A stretch of 6,844 nt of DNA from UBA8752 sp040261275 (GCA_040261275.1 JBDQOI010000073.1:1-6844); one strand, 5' to 3'; shown: positions 1 through 6,844, numbered from the stretch's first letter. The notes: generated from the sequence alone by a model not told the origin. Program-made: numbers and translations.

Positions 1-24
1 CGTCAGGAAACCGATGCGCCAGCA

Positions 25-3000
25 TCAGTGAATGGCAATCTGAGCGAACACAGGTTGCTGGTCATTGCACCGAAGCACCAAAGAGTAGATCCCCGAAGTG
101 AGCGATGCCGCGTCCAATAGAACCTGTTGGTTCCCCTCGGCCATTTCCTGATCGAGGACAATCGACACCAAACGCCCGGCGGCATCTCGCAATTCAAGCC
201 GTACGCGCCCCGCTTCTGGGACGACAAACTGTATGGTCGACTCGTCTTCCACCGGGTTCGGGAACACCGCCAAGGCGGCGGCGGCCTCGAAGTGCAGGTC
301 GAGCTTGAGGTGCGCCATCGCGCCCTGCCAAACGGCGGTCTCCGAAGCGATGCGCCCATTGAAGGCAAAGTGCAAAGCGTCACCGGCTTGCAGCCCTTCC
401 ACGGCCTCCGTGGTGGGGTCGTCCCCGTAGATCGCGGACGTCATCAGCATTCCGCCCGGCAACACCTCCATGCGGCCCACCGCAGCGCCGTCAGGCCCCA
501 GTACCTCCACAAACGCTCCTACCCAATCGTCCAGATCCGACACCCCATTCAAAAAGTCGAAGGCCGGATTGGCCTTGGTCCCGGAGACAGCACCACCATC
601 CGACAAGCCAACATCGTCGAGGTCCATGCCATTGAAATCGGCGACCGTCTTGACCCAGTAGCCGAAGCCGTTCTCCATCGCCGACAGCGAGTTCAGGAAC
701 GGCAATCCCGCCGGATCATAAATCGACACGCCACCATCGAAGCCCGTCACGTACAAGAGCTCATCGGCCGCCAGCAGGTCCGCAAAGACCGCAGCAGGCG
801 CCGCCGCATCCGCATCCGTATAGGCCAACAGGTTCCACCCGGCATCCAGCGCGGGCATGAAGCCCGCTGGCAGCGACGCACCCTCCACGCGCAGCGTATC
901 GTCTGCGGCCACCTTGATCCAGTATCCATAGCCGTCTTCCAACGAGGACAGCGTATTGAGGAACGGCAGTCCAGCCGGGTCGTAGAACGACGCTCCAGCA
1001 TCGAAGCCCGTTACATACAGCAGGTTGCTCGGCGCCAAATCGGCCATCACGGCATCCACCGACGCATCAAGCGGCGCCCGGTCGAGAGAAATCAAATTCC
1101 ACCCTGCCGACAGCGGAATCACATCGCGTTGCGCACCCACGGCCAGCGTCACCTGCGCCGGCGGACTCGCGTTGCCATTGACATCGTAATGCACCGCGGT
1201 GTAGGTATAGGTATTGCCGCCCATGACCGTCGCATCGACCACCAGCGTATCCGCGGACAGTTCTACGAAGAACCCGGCGTCGCTCGTCAATTCGGTGTAC
1301 CCGTAGTCCTCCTCTCCCGGAGGCGCCCACGACAGCTCAGCCGACCCATCCTCAAGCACCATCCCGTTGAGGTCCGGTGCCAGGGGCGCCAGGTTGTCCA
1401 CCGACTCCCCGCACATCACGTTGGAATACCAATACGTATCGGGATCGTCCGTGTGCGCCACCACCGTGTAGCAGCTGGTAAAGGGCCCCGTGTCATTCGT
1501 GTTGCCCAACGTCGCCGCCTGGTAGGCGTATCCTGCAAAGGACTGCGACGGCATGGTGCCCAGCAACTCCCAATTGCCATCGGCCAAGGAGGCGACGGGT
1601 TGTCCTGTGGGATCATAGTGCCGCCAGAAGGCATAGTGGGTGACATTGTTCACCAGGTCGCTGTTGTCGTAGTAGCTCCCTGAGAACGTCAGCCCGACCG
1701 TATTGCCCTGGTCCTGTGGGCTGTCGGATACAGCGGAGATGACGCTCGATCCATCCGGCAGCGCCTCGCCTCCCCAATACGCGTTGGCCGGGCCTCCATA
1801 CATCCCCATGTCGGCGCGCACGCCACCGAGTCCATACGGCATGTGCTGGTCCTGCGTCCACGGCTGAGCACCGTCCACACACGGCGAGTACACCTGCAGG
1901 TGCATCTCCTCATCGGCGAGCAGCGGGTCCACCTCGATGAGGCCTTCTCCCAGCGAGTATTGCCCCGCACCTCCCACACCATAGGTGCTGAGGCCCTGAA
2001 TCAAGCTGTAGCTCGTGGAGAGGATCCCCCCCTCGAGGTCGACCTGCTTGTAGAGCTCGGTGTTGTTGCCCCACAGGATGCTATTGTCCAGCGTATGGAA
2101 GTTGTTGCCCGTGAATACCGTGGCGGTTCCCGTGTTGAATCCAATGTTGCTGTGGCTGATGTTGGCCGAAGAAGCGCTATAAATCCCCTCTTCACCGCTG
2201 TCACAAATCCGCAGGTAGTCGGCGCTCAATTGACCATTGGCCCCCATGTCGATGCCGCGTCCAACATTGTCGTCAATGAGCACGTAGTCCAAGTCAATCA
2301 TGCAACCAGCCAGCGCCCCAATTCCGCGCCCTCCGTTGTCTTGAATCCGCACTCCATACAAGGTGAGGTTGGACCCTTCCCCCACATCAAGTCCGTTCGC
2401 CCCGTTGCCAATCAAATCCAACTCCGTGGCGTCCAAATCAAGGTCACCGCTGACGACAATGCCGTCCGCCCCATTGATCAGCACTTCTGAGTCGGATGAA
2501 TTCCAGGACAAATCGCCGTTCACATCAACCCCATCCTCACCGTTGCCTTCCACCAAGCCATTCTGATCAGACCATTCGGTCGTCAAGCTCTCGATGTGGA
2601 TGCCGTCCAACCCGTGCCCATTCACAGTGGAATTGGTTGTGGTCAGGTTCACATGGTCGGCGTAAAGCCCCAGTCCGTGGCTGTCTTTGTCGCGAGCTTC
2701 ATTGACAAGGATGGCGCTGTTTTCAAGCACCACTTCGATGGAATCTCCCACGCTGTGGAAGTCGCCGTTGTACGTGCTTTCGACCAACTGAATGCCGCCT
2801 GTGCTCAAGCTTGCTGCTGCTCCTGCTGCTGCTGTCACAGGCACATCCTCGCCGGGGTAGAAGTTGGTGGTGAGGACGAAGTCGTCGATTCTTAATCCAC
2901 CATAGTATTGATAGTTGTGATGGAATCGGAACCTAACGGTAGCTGCATTAGAAATGTCTGTCGAAATAGAGGTGTTTGTGTAACTGTTGGACGGATTCGT

Positions 3001-4728
3001 TTCGTCGAAAATTTGTTCCCATCCACCACCATCAATGGAGATGTAAACATAGAAGTAGCGAGTATATAACCAAAAAGCGCATGCTTTACGGAATGAGATC
3101 GACTCTACGTTTTCACCTGGGTTCAAATTGAATGTCGGTGTTTCGATGTAAAGATTGTAGTACGCTCCAGAGTTCGCACAACAGTTGTGATACAAATAGT
3201 AATCCCCGTTTTCATTTTGAGTAGATACGTTTCCGGAGTGTGTCCACCCCTGTCCGTTGTTGTCCGAAAAGTCCTCCGAGTATTTGCCGACGTGCGACGC
3301 CGCGTTTTCGTTGTTGTAAATCACTGAAAACTCGTAGCTATCGAGGTAATCTGACAAGGCAACAGACGGGTCAGAGTTAGCGTCACGGACATCTCGAAAG
3401 TCGCCATCCGGGAAGTAAAACTCGTTGGTTTCTGTGACGGTGGAGTGGGTCAGGACCATGTTCTCGGCGGCGGTGTGGGAGAGGAGTTCGCCGACTTCGA
3501 TTTGGACTTCGTTGCCTTCCTCGCCGTTGGCGAAGAAAGCGCCGAAGACTTCGATGTTGTTGTTGTTTCCGATGACTTCGGTGCCGGGTTCGAGGGTCAG
3601 GGTGCAGCCTTCGGGGACGGTGATGTCGCCCGTAAGGGTGTAGGGGCTGTTGCTGGCGGTCCAGGTGATGTCGCAGACTTCGCCGCTGACCTCGCTGATG
3701 CCGGTGCCGGTAACGAAAATGTCCAGGTTGGGGTTGGCGGGGTCGTTGGTGGCGAAGTTGAAGATGGCAGACGCTCCGCCGGCGTTGACCGGGTTGAACT
3801 CGATGCTGAAGGGCGGACTTACAAGACCGGAGAAGCTGGTGGGGTAGGAGGTTAGGGTGAATGGGCCCTGTACCGAGTCGTTGGTGAGGAGGATGGAGGC
3901 GGTACCGGTGCCCGTATTGACGAGGCTGTCTGCAGCATAGCCGGTTTGACCGAGGGCCACAACGCCGGCATTGACATCGATACCCGACCACGCAAGAGAA
4001 ACGAGGGTGCCCTCGCCGGATAGGGAAAGCGATGCCTCACCGAAGACGCTGCCCGACGCAGTGACGTCTTGAGTAAAAGAGCCGGTGGAGCCCGGGGTGA
4101 AGGTCAGGTCGACGTACCCCGTGTCGTTGGCGCCAAGAATGAGCTCGCTCGGGTTCGCGTCAAATGGGGGAGCAAACCCCGTGAAGTTGATGGTCTGCTC
4201 CGCGCCGACATCGTTGTAGACCGCAATCTCGATGGTGGCCGCGCTGTCTTGCGGTGTGGGGTCGAAAGCGATGTTGGGGTCGCTGAATATGATCACGCCC
4301 GTCCCCGTCTGCGGATTGCAGCTGGTGTATTCGCAGTCGGCGTTGTTGGGAGAGGTGGGCAGGTAGTTACAGGCTTCCGGGTCATTGCAGGAAAGCAGCA
4401 GGATACAAGGGTTGGTCCCAGAACCTGAAGAGTAAGAGTCAACGGTGGTTCCTGTGTAAACAGAGTTGTCATACCATTCGCTGCAGGGCGTGGCCCCAGT
4501 ACCACATCCCTCTCCAGCCGGATCGTTTTCATAGTAATGATTGCAGACGTTGGCTGGAGTATTAATAACTGGGTCCAAGGCCTGATAATCTAACGCAGCT
4601 TGCAGGTCCTCACAGGAGGTGCAAGAGCATGAAAAGACGCACTCTGGAAATTGGGCTTGGGTGCGGGTTTGAGAACTGCCAGCGACAAGCAAAAGGAGCA
4701 ATGGAAAAAGGAATTTGAAGGATGGCAT
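25..4728 (-). CDS. Large modular T9SS-secreted beta-helix surface protein
   Basis: Exported 1567-residue protein, probably released or anchored at the outer surface by the type IX system. Visible modules: signal peptide 1-25 (Leu-rich core, likely cut at TQA-Q26); Cys-rich segment 30-137 with 12 Cys and a 'NDPEACNY...ADCEY' motif; two Ig-like ASH/choice-of-anchor-D-like domains about 146-240 and 241-348; beta-helix start 353-430 ('GDITVPEGCTLTLEPGTEV'); jelly-roll or MAM-like insert about 483-623 ('EDFSDNNGQGW' to 'IDDFVLTT'); main right-handed beta-helix about 640-985, ending in 'SPCVDG...MGMYGGPANAYWGG'; Fn3-like region about 990-1195; two GWN repeats 1206-1365; 'YGDD' module about 1398-1462; T9SS type A sorting domain from F1489-PNP to 'GIYSLVLRCND'. 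The ATG at 4728 directly precedes the signal peptide and lies 10 nt after the upstream stop; no Shine-Dalgarno is present. No catalytic residues are evident, so adhesion or glycan binding is only a guess. The domain calls rest on motif recognition; the secretion call is strong. Confidence 0.93.
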   Translation of the reverse strand: MPSFKFLFPLLLLLVAGSSQTRTQAQFPECVFSCSCTSCEDLQAALDYQALDPVINTPANVCNHYYENDPAGEGCGTGATPCSEWYDNSVYTGTTVDSYSSGSGTNPCILLLSCNDPEACNYLPTSPNNADCEYTSCNPQTGTGVIIFSDPNIAFDPTPQDSAATIEIAVYNDVGAEQTINFTGFAPPFDANPSELILGANDTGYVDLTFTPGSTGSFTQDVTASGSVFGEASLSLSGEGTLVSLAWSGIDVNAGVVALGQTGYAADSLVNTGTGTASILLTNDSVQGPFTLTSYPTSFSGLVSPPFSIEFNPVNAGGASAIFNFATNDPANPNLDIFVTGTGISEVSGEVCDITWTASNSPYTLTGDITVPEGCTLTLEPGTEVIGNNNNIEVFGAFFANGEEGNEVQIEVGELLSHTAAENMVLTHSTVTETNEFYFPDGDFRDVRDANSDPSVALSDYLDSYEFSVIYNNENAASHVGKYSEDFSDNNGQGWTHSGNVSTQNENGDYYLYHNCCANSGAYYNLYIETPTFNLNPGENVESISFRKACAFWLYTRYFYVYISIDGGGWEQIFDETNPSNSYTNTSISTDISNAATVRFRFHHNYQYYGGLRIDDFVLTTNFYPGEDVPVTAAAGAAASLSTGGIQLVESTYNGDFHSVGDSIEVVLENSAILVNEARDKDSHGLGLYADHVNLTTTNSTVNGHGLDGIHIESLTTEWSDQNGLVEGNGEDGVDVNGDLSWNSSDSEVLINGADGIVVSGDLDLDATELDLIGNGANGLDVGEGSNLTLYGVRIQDNGGRGIGALAGCMIDLDYVLIDDNVGRGIDMGANGQLSADYLRICDSGEEGIYSASSANISHSNIGFNTGTATVFTGNNFHTLDNSILWGNNTELYKQVDLEGGILSTSYSLIQGLSTYGVGGAGQYSLGEGLIEVDPLLADEEMHLQVYSPCVDGAQPWTQDQHMPYGLGGVRADMGMYGGPANAYWGGEALPDGSSVISAVSDSPQDQGNTVGLTFSGSYYDNSDLVNNVTHYAFWRHYDPTGQPVASLADGNWELLGTMPSQSFAGYAYQAATLGNTNDTGPFTSCYTVVAHTDDPDTYWYSNVMCGESVDNLAPLAPDLNGMVLEDGSAELSWAPPGEEDYGYTELTSDAGFFVELSADTLVVDATVMGGNTYTYTAVHYDVNGNASPPAQVTLAVGAQRDVIPLSAGWNLISLDRAPLDASVDAVMADLAPSNLLYVTGFDAGASFYDPAGLPFLNTLSSLEDGYGYWIKVAADDTLRVEGASLPAGFMPALDAGWNLLAYTDADAAAPAAVFADLLAADELLYVTGFDGGVSIYDPAGLPFLNSLSAMENGFGYWVKTVADFNGMDLDDVGLSDGGAVSGTKANPAFDFLNGVSDLDDWVGAFVEVLGPDGAAVGRMEVLPGGMLMTSAIYGDDPTTEAVEGLQAGDALHFAFNGRIASETAVWQGAMAHLKLDLHFEAAAALAVFPNPVEDESTIQFVVPEAGRVRLELRDAAGRLVSIVLDQEMAEGNQQVLLDAASLTSGIYSLVLRCNDQQPVFAQIAIH
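634..1113 (-). repeat. Tandem pair of 88-residue GWN repeats within the large protein
   Basis: Two direct repeats encode residues 1206-1293 and 1294-1365. W1210 and W1298 lie exactly 88 residues (264 nt) apart. Both contain 'AGWNL', 24 residues, then 'LLYVTGFD-x-G-x-S-x-YDPAGLPFLN-x-LS', and end in 'GYGYWIK' (W1270) or 'GFGYWVK' (W1358). Hand alignment of 691-762 with 955-1026 gives 55 of 72 identical bases. The second copy has lost the shared pattern after 'VAD' and runs into the next module. Confidence 0.9.
2122..2679 (-). repeat. Right-handed beta-helix coil array, 23-24-residue period
   Basis: A degenerate protein repeat built on '[D/N/R/E]-G-[I/V/L]-x-[V/I/x]' recurs at residues 684 (HGLGL), 708 (DGIHI), 732 (DGVDV), 755 (DGIVV), 778 (NGLDV), 801 (RGIGA), 824 (RGIDM) and 847 (EGIYS). 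Spacings are 24, 24, 23, 23, 23, 23 and 23. Asn and Gly fill the turns ('NGADG', 'GNGANG', 'QDNGGRG', 'DDNVGRG'). This regularity is typical of coils in a parallel beta-helix. The DNA is not strongly repeated, so this is an old or selected structural repeat. Confidence 0.85.
2812..2832 (-). repeat. GCA-triplet run encoding an AAAGAAA linker
   Basis: Seven codons read GCA three times, GGA once, then GCA three times on the coding strand. They encode residues 633-639, a flexible Ala/Gly linker. The run sits between the jelly-roll-like insert (ending near residue 623) and the point where the beta-helix resumes ('GGIQLVESTYNG'). It may be a slippage-prone hinge. Confidence 0.7.
2881..3240. other. 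Low-GC segment inside the large gene, over the jelly-roll-like domain
   Basis: Line-by-line counts give 148 G+C in 360 bases (41%), nearly constant across the six 60-base lines (25, 25, 25, 25, 25 and 23). Sampled lines elsewhere in the same gene are 53% (2401-2460), 65% (1141-1200) and 67% (3601-3660). The segment encodes residues 497-616, within the jelly-roll-like insert, which is rich in Tyr, Asn, Ser and Phe. Confidence 0.8.
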
Positions 4729-4738
4729 GGTGAGTGAA

Positions 4739-5296
4739 TCAGTCGGTTGTCAATGAGGAACAGGGCAGGCCGAAGTCGCTGAGGAGGACCAGCAGGTCCT
4801 GGACGGCCACAAGGCCATCTCCGTCGAGGTCGGTTGCGCAGGATGAGGTGTTGCTGTGAAAGGCCAGGACGCCGTTGGGGTCGTTGTAGCCGGGAAGGGG
4901 GGCGCCATTGGTGTTGGTCCAACCGAAAAGCTGGGTGTTGCCGTCGGGGCCGAACCAAGTGATTACCTGACCGTTTTCAGGAATGTAGAGTTTCAATGTA
5001 AACGGCTCAGAGCCGTTCATGCCCTCGTCTATGTCAGGTGTGGTGGCGTCGTCCCCGTATAGGGTAATGGCGCAGTAAGTGGCCGCGCCCTCGGCAAAGA
5101 GGGTGGCAGTGCCGGCACAATGGTCTTGAGGATCAAAGGCGGCGAGGATGGCGCTCGGTGGCGCCCAAAGGCCATCCAAGGATACCTGGCTCACCACCGT
5201 GCCCGAACTGGGCGTAGGGGTGTCCTGCCAGTCAGGCGCCTGGGCGAAAAGACTGGAGCAGACAAGAAGCAGGAAGGCGGTCAGGGTCGGCTTCAT
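4739..5296 (-). CDS. Small exported protein with dockerin/EF-hand-like calcium loop
   Basis: A 185-residue protein of unrecognised specific function. Residues 1-18 or 1-20 form a signal peptide (K2, hydrophobic core LTAFLLLVCSSLFA, cleavage near A18-Q19 or A20-P21). Residues about 48-104 resemble the 'YGDD' module of the downstream 1567-residue protein: an 'AAF' strand, then 'ITLYGDDATT' with Y80-G-D-D83, then 'EG...F.LKLY'. The C-terminus has a calcium-loop pattern D156-x-D158-G-D160-G-x-x-x-x-x-D167, followed by 'LLVLLSDFG', as in dockerin-type or EF-hand tails common on Bacteroidota secreted proteins. C60/C75 and C153/C179 could form disulfides once exported. There is no T9SS sorting domain, so it may stay in the periplasm or leave as a partner. 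The ATG at 5296 gives a proper signal peptide; 'CCGTCTCGC' precedes it, with no Shine-Dalgarno. The stop lies 10 nt before the next start, which suggests one transcript. The gene is well supported; its role is open. Confidence 0.88.
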   Translation of the reverse strand: MKPTLTAFLLLVCSSLFAQAPDWQDTPTPSSGTVVSQVSLDGLWAPPSAILAAFDPQDHCAGTATLFAEGAATYCAITLYGDDATTPDIDEGMNGSEPFTLKLYIPENGQVITWFGPDGNTQLFGWTNTNGAPLPGYNDPNGVLAFHSNTSSCATDLDGDGLVAVQDLLVLLSDFGLPCSSLTTD

Positions 5297-5425
5297 GCGA
5301 GACGGTTTGGCTCAAGGACAAGCTACGACCCATTCGGTCTAATACTCAAGACGGAGACAAGTTGAGAGCACACAACTGCGCACAAACGTGTTTTCGCATT
5401 TCCGGAGAGCTCGCAAAAAGCAGCC

Positions 5426-6844
5426 TCACCGCACCCACTGGCGGGCGCTGCGGCCGTCGGCGGAGTGGGCGTGGACCAGCCACGGGCCCGCCCCTTGCGG
5501 GCCGGCGATGCGGCGGCCGCGGGCGTCGTACCACCGCACTTCCGCGAGCGGCGCGCTCGACTGCAGCCGGCCGTTGGCGTCGCGCCAGAGGTGGAAGCCC
5601 TCGGAGCCGGTCAGCGCGCCTTCGAAGACGCCGTCCGGCACCCCGGGGTGGCCCCAGCCGGGGGCCAACCAACCGACCCACTGCTCCATCGTGGTGGGCT
5701 GGGCCGCGCCACATCCCGTGCTGGCGTCCAGCGGCGTGCCGACCTCCTCGAGGAAGCGCAGCGGGTCGCCCTCGGCGACCGCACCGTCGGCGGGCACCTC
5801 GAACGAGGTCGACAGGTATTGGTTGGGGGTGCGTTCCCATTGGTCGGACGACTGCATGAAGTCCACGTGGAGCCGCTCTTCCGTGAAGTCCATGATGGTG
5901 TAACCGTTGCTCAGCGTGTTGTCGATGTCGCCGTGCTCCAGCCACGGCAGGATCTGCTGGGCGGCGGCCTCCGAAATCGGCCAGAAGCGCGGGTCGTTGA
6001 CGACCGAGGTGGCCGTAAACTCCGTGGCCACCGAGCCTTCCTGCACGCCGAACGCGTCGATGAAACTGCCGTCCGGGTTCGGTACCTCAAACGCGAACTC
6101 CTGGTGGATGTCGCCCGTCAGCACCACGGGATTGGAGAGCGGAGCAAAGCGGTCGATGAGCCAGTTGCGGTCCGCCTGGTAGCCGTCCCATTTGTCCACG
6201 ATCCCGCTGCCGGGGTTCGAAAGCGGATAGGGCGGAAGGCCCCAGGCGTCCAGGCTGATGAACGACACCGGCACGAAGACGACCTGCTGGGCAAAGAGGT
6301 TCCATACGCCCATCTGTTGCGGGGTGAGCGTGGATTCGAGCCATTCCTTCTGTCCGTCGCCGAGCATGGTGCGCGAGGTGTCGAGCAGGGCCTCGAGCAG
6401 CGGGGCGAGCGTGGCAATGGTGGCGCTGTCCTCCAGCACCGTGGGGTCCGTGGCCACCGTCAGGACGTCCGGCACCAGCTGCACCCACTGTGAGCGGAAG
6501 GTGCGGGTGTCCAGCAGCGACAGCTTGACCAGTGAGCCGGCTTCGAACCCGCGGTAACAGTGCAGCGCATAGGCGTCGAAGAGGTCGGAGGACGGATCGG
6601 TCTGGAAGGGCGTCTCCCGGATGGGATTCCAGTGGAAGAAGGCGGCCAGGGCGCCGGCCTTGCGGTCCAGGTAGTCGCCCTGCGTGGCTTCGTTGTGGTA
6701 CTGCGATCCGTCGGCGTAGGCCTCGTTGGCCACCTCGTGGTCGTCCCACACCATGTACCACGGGTACTGCTGGGCGGCGGCCTGAAAGTCGGGGTCCAGG
6801 CGCTGCACCAGCCACCGCTGGCCGTACTCGTAGCCTTGCACGCA
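5426..6844 (-). CDS. PhoD-like metallophosphatase (alkaline phosphatase D family), 5'-truncated by window
   Basis: C-terminal part of a PhoD-family metallophosphoesterase, which hydrolyses phosphate mono- or diesters outside the cytoplasm using bound metals. The frame is open to the window edge, where TGC precedes the GTG at 6839-6841, so that GTG is probably internal. The first metal-binding motif and any signal peptide lie outside. Numbered from this GTG, family landmarks are 'DPDF' 16-19, 'WYMVWDDHEVANEAY' 28-42 (D33, D34, H35), 'WNPIRETPF', 'LLDTRTFRSQ', 'WNLFAQQVVFVP', 'DKWDGYQADRNWLIDRF', 'VVLTGDIHQEFAFEV' (G243-D244-I245-H246), and 'SVATEFTATSVVND'. After the phosphatase core come roughly 100 extra residues, ending in 'VRWYDARGRRI...GPWLVHAHSADGRSARQWVR' (435-471). 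This looks like a short, degenerate version of a T9SS sorting domain, but it lacks the FPNP motif. GC by line count is about 63-83%, higher than downstream genes. The family call is firm; substrate is unknown. Confidence 0.93.
   Translation of the reverse strand, partial: CVQGYEYGQRWLVQRLDPDFQAAAQQYPWYMVWDDHEVANEAYADGSQYHNEATQGDYLDRKAGALAAFFHWNPIRETPFQTDPSSDLFDAYALHCYRGFEAGSLVKLSLLDTRTFRSQWVQLVPDVLTVATDPTVLEDSATIATLAPLLEALLDTSRTMLGDGQKEWLESTLTPQQMGVWNLFAQQVVFVPVSFISLDAWGLPPYPLSNPGSGIVDKWDGYQADRNWLIDRFAPLSNPVVLTGDIHQEFAFEVPNPDGSFIDAFGVQEGSVATEFTATSVVNDPRFWPISEAAAQQILPWLEHGDIDNTLSNGYTIMDFTEERLHVDFMQSSDQWERTPNQYLSTSFEVPADGAVAEGDPLRFLEEVGTPLDASTGCGAAQPTTMEQWVGWLAPGWGHPGVPDGVFEGALTGSEGFHLWRDANGRLQSSAPLAEVRWYDARGRRIAGPQGAGPWLVHAHSADGRSARQWVR

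Noticed and set aside
127..1683. 518-codon open frame on the plus strand opposite the large gene
   Set aside because: It is rich in Arg, His and Gln with no domain logic, and is the complement of GC-rich coding DNA. The minus-strand frame here encodes recognisable GWN, YGDD and sorting modules.
5246..5260. Lipoprotein signal at C13 of the small protein
   Set aside because: The residue before Cys is Val, not Gly/Ala/Ser, and the hydrophobic segment continues past it to an ordinary cleavage site at A18 or A20.
5328..5340. Inverted repeat gacc-N5-ggtc as a terminator or operator
   Set aside because: The stem is only 4 bp, with no T-run after it and no extension.
5318..5350. Possible Bacteroidota promoter before the small gene (TAGCTTGT, with CTTG 21 nt upstream)
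   Set aside because: Only 4 of 6 fixed bases of TAnnTTTG and 3 of 4 of TTTG match. This is too weak in a 129-nt gap to annotate.
5354..5388. Near-repeat GCACACAA / GCGCACAA in the intergenic gap
   Set aside because: Two 8-base copies with one mismatch are not enough to claim a binding site.
5465..6493. 342-codon open frame on the plus strand opposite the phosphatase
   Set aside because: The minus-strand frame has clear PhoD motifs. The plus frame has Arg/Val/Gly-rich composition expected from antisense GC-rich DNA.
6839..6841. GTG as the true start of the phosphatase
   Set aside because: An in-frame TGC codon precedes it, and the protein would lack the N-terminal half of the PhoD core, so the gene most likely continues past the window.

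Overview
The window looks like chromosomal DNA from a GC-rich member of the Bacteroidota, probably a marine Flavobacteriales lineage. The lineage is inferred from three signs. The large protein ends in a type IX secretion (T9SS) type A sorting domain. It carries a Cys-rich 'DPEACNY...ADCEY' module that I associate with marine Bacteroidota. Neither internal gene has a Shine-Dalgarno sequence, which is normal in this phylum. Genus or species cannot be read from the sequence.

All three genes lie on the minus strand, so transcription runs from high to low coordinates. Positions 5426-6844 hold the 3' part of a PhoD-like metallophosphatase; its 5' end is outside the window. A 129-nt gap follows with no convincing promoter or terminator. 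Positions 4739-5296 encode a small exported protein with a C-terminal dockerin/EF-hand-like calcium loop. Only 10 nt later, 25-4728 encodes a 1567-residue modular surface or secreted protein. Its order is: signal peptide, Cys-rich module, two Ig-like (ASH/choice-of-anchor-D-like) domains, start of a right-handed beta-helix, a jelly-roll-like insert, the main beta-helix with a 23-24-residue coil period, Fn3-like domains, two 'GWN' repeats, a 'YGDD' module, and the T9SS sorting domain. The last 24 nt (1-24) hold nothing recognisable.

The small protein and the large protein are probably co-transcribed. They also share a related 'YGDD' module, so they may be a co-secreted pair derived from a common building block. 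What they bind or do outside the cell is unknown; no catalytic residues are evident in either. The phosphatase may be an independent neighbour, because its GC content is markedly higher and it is separated by the longer gap.

No RNA gene, CRISPR array, transposase or integrase was found. The most interesting signals lie inside the large gene: its domains differ in base composition and codon usage, a low-GC jelly-roll interrupts the beta-helix, and there is an internal 88-residue duplication.
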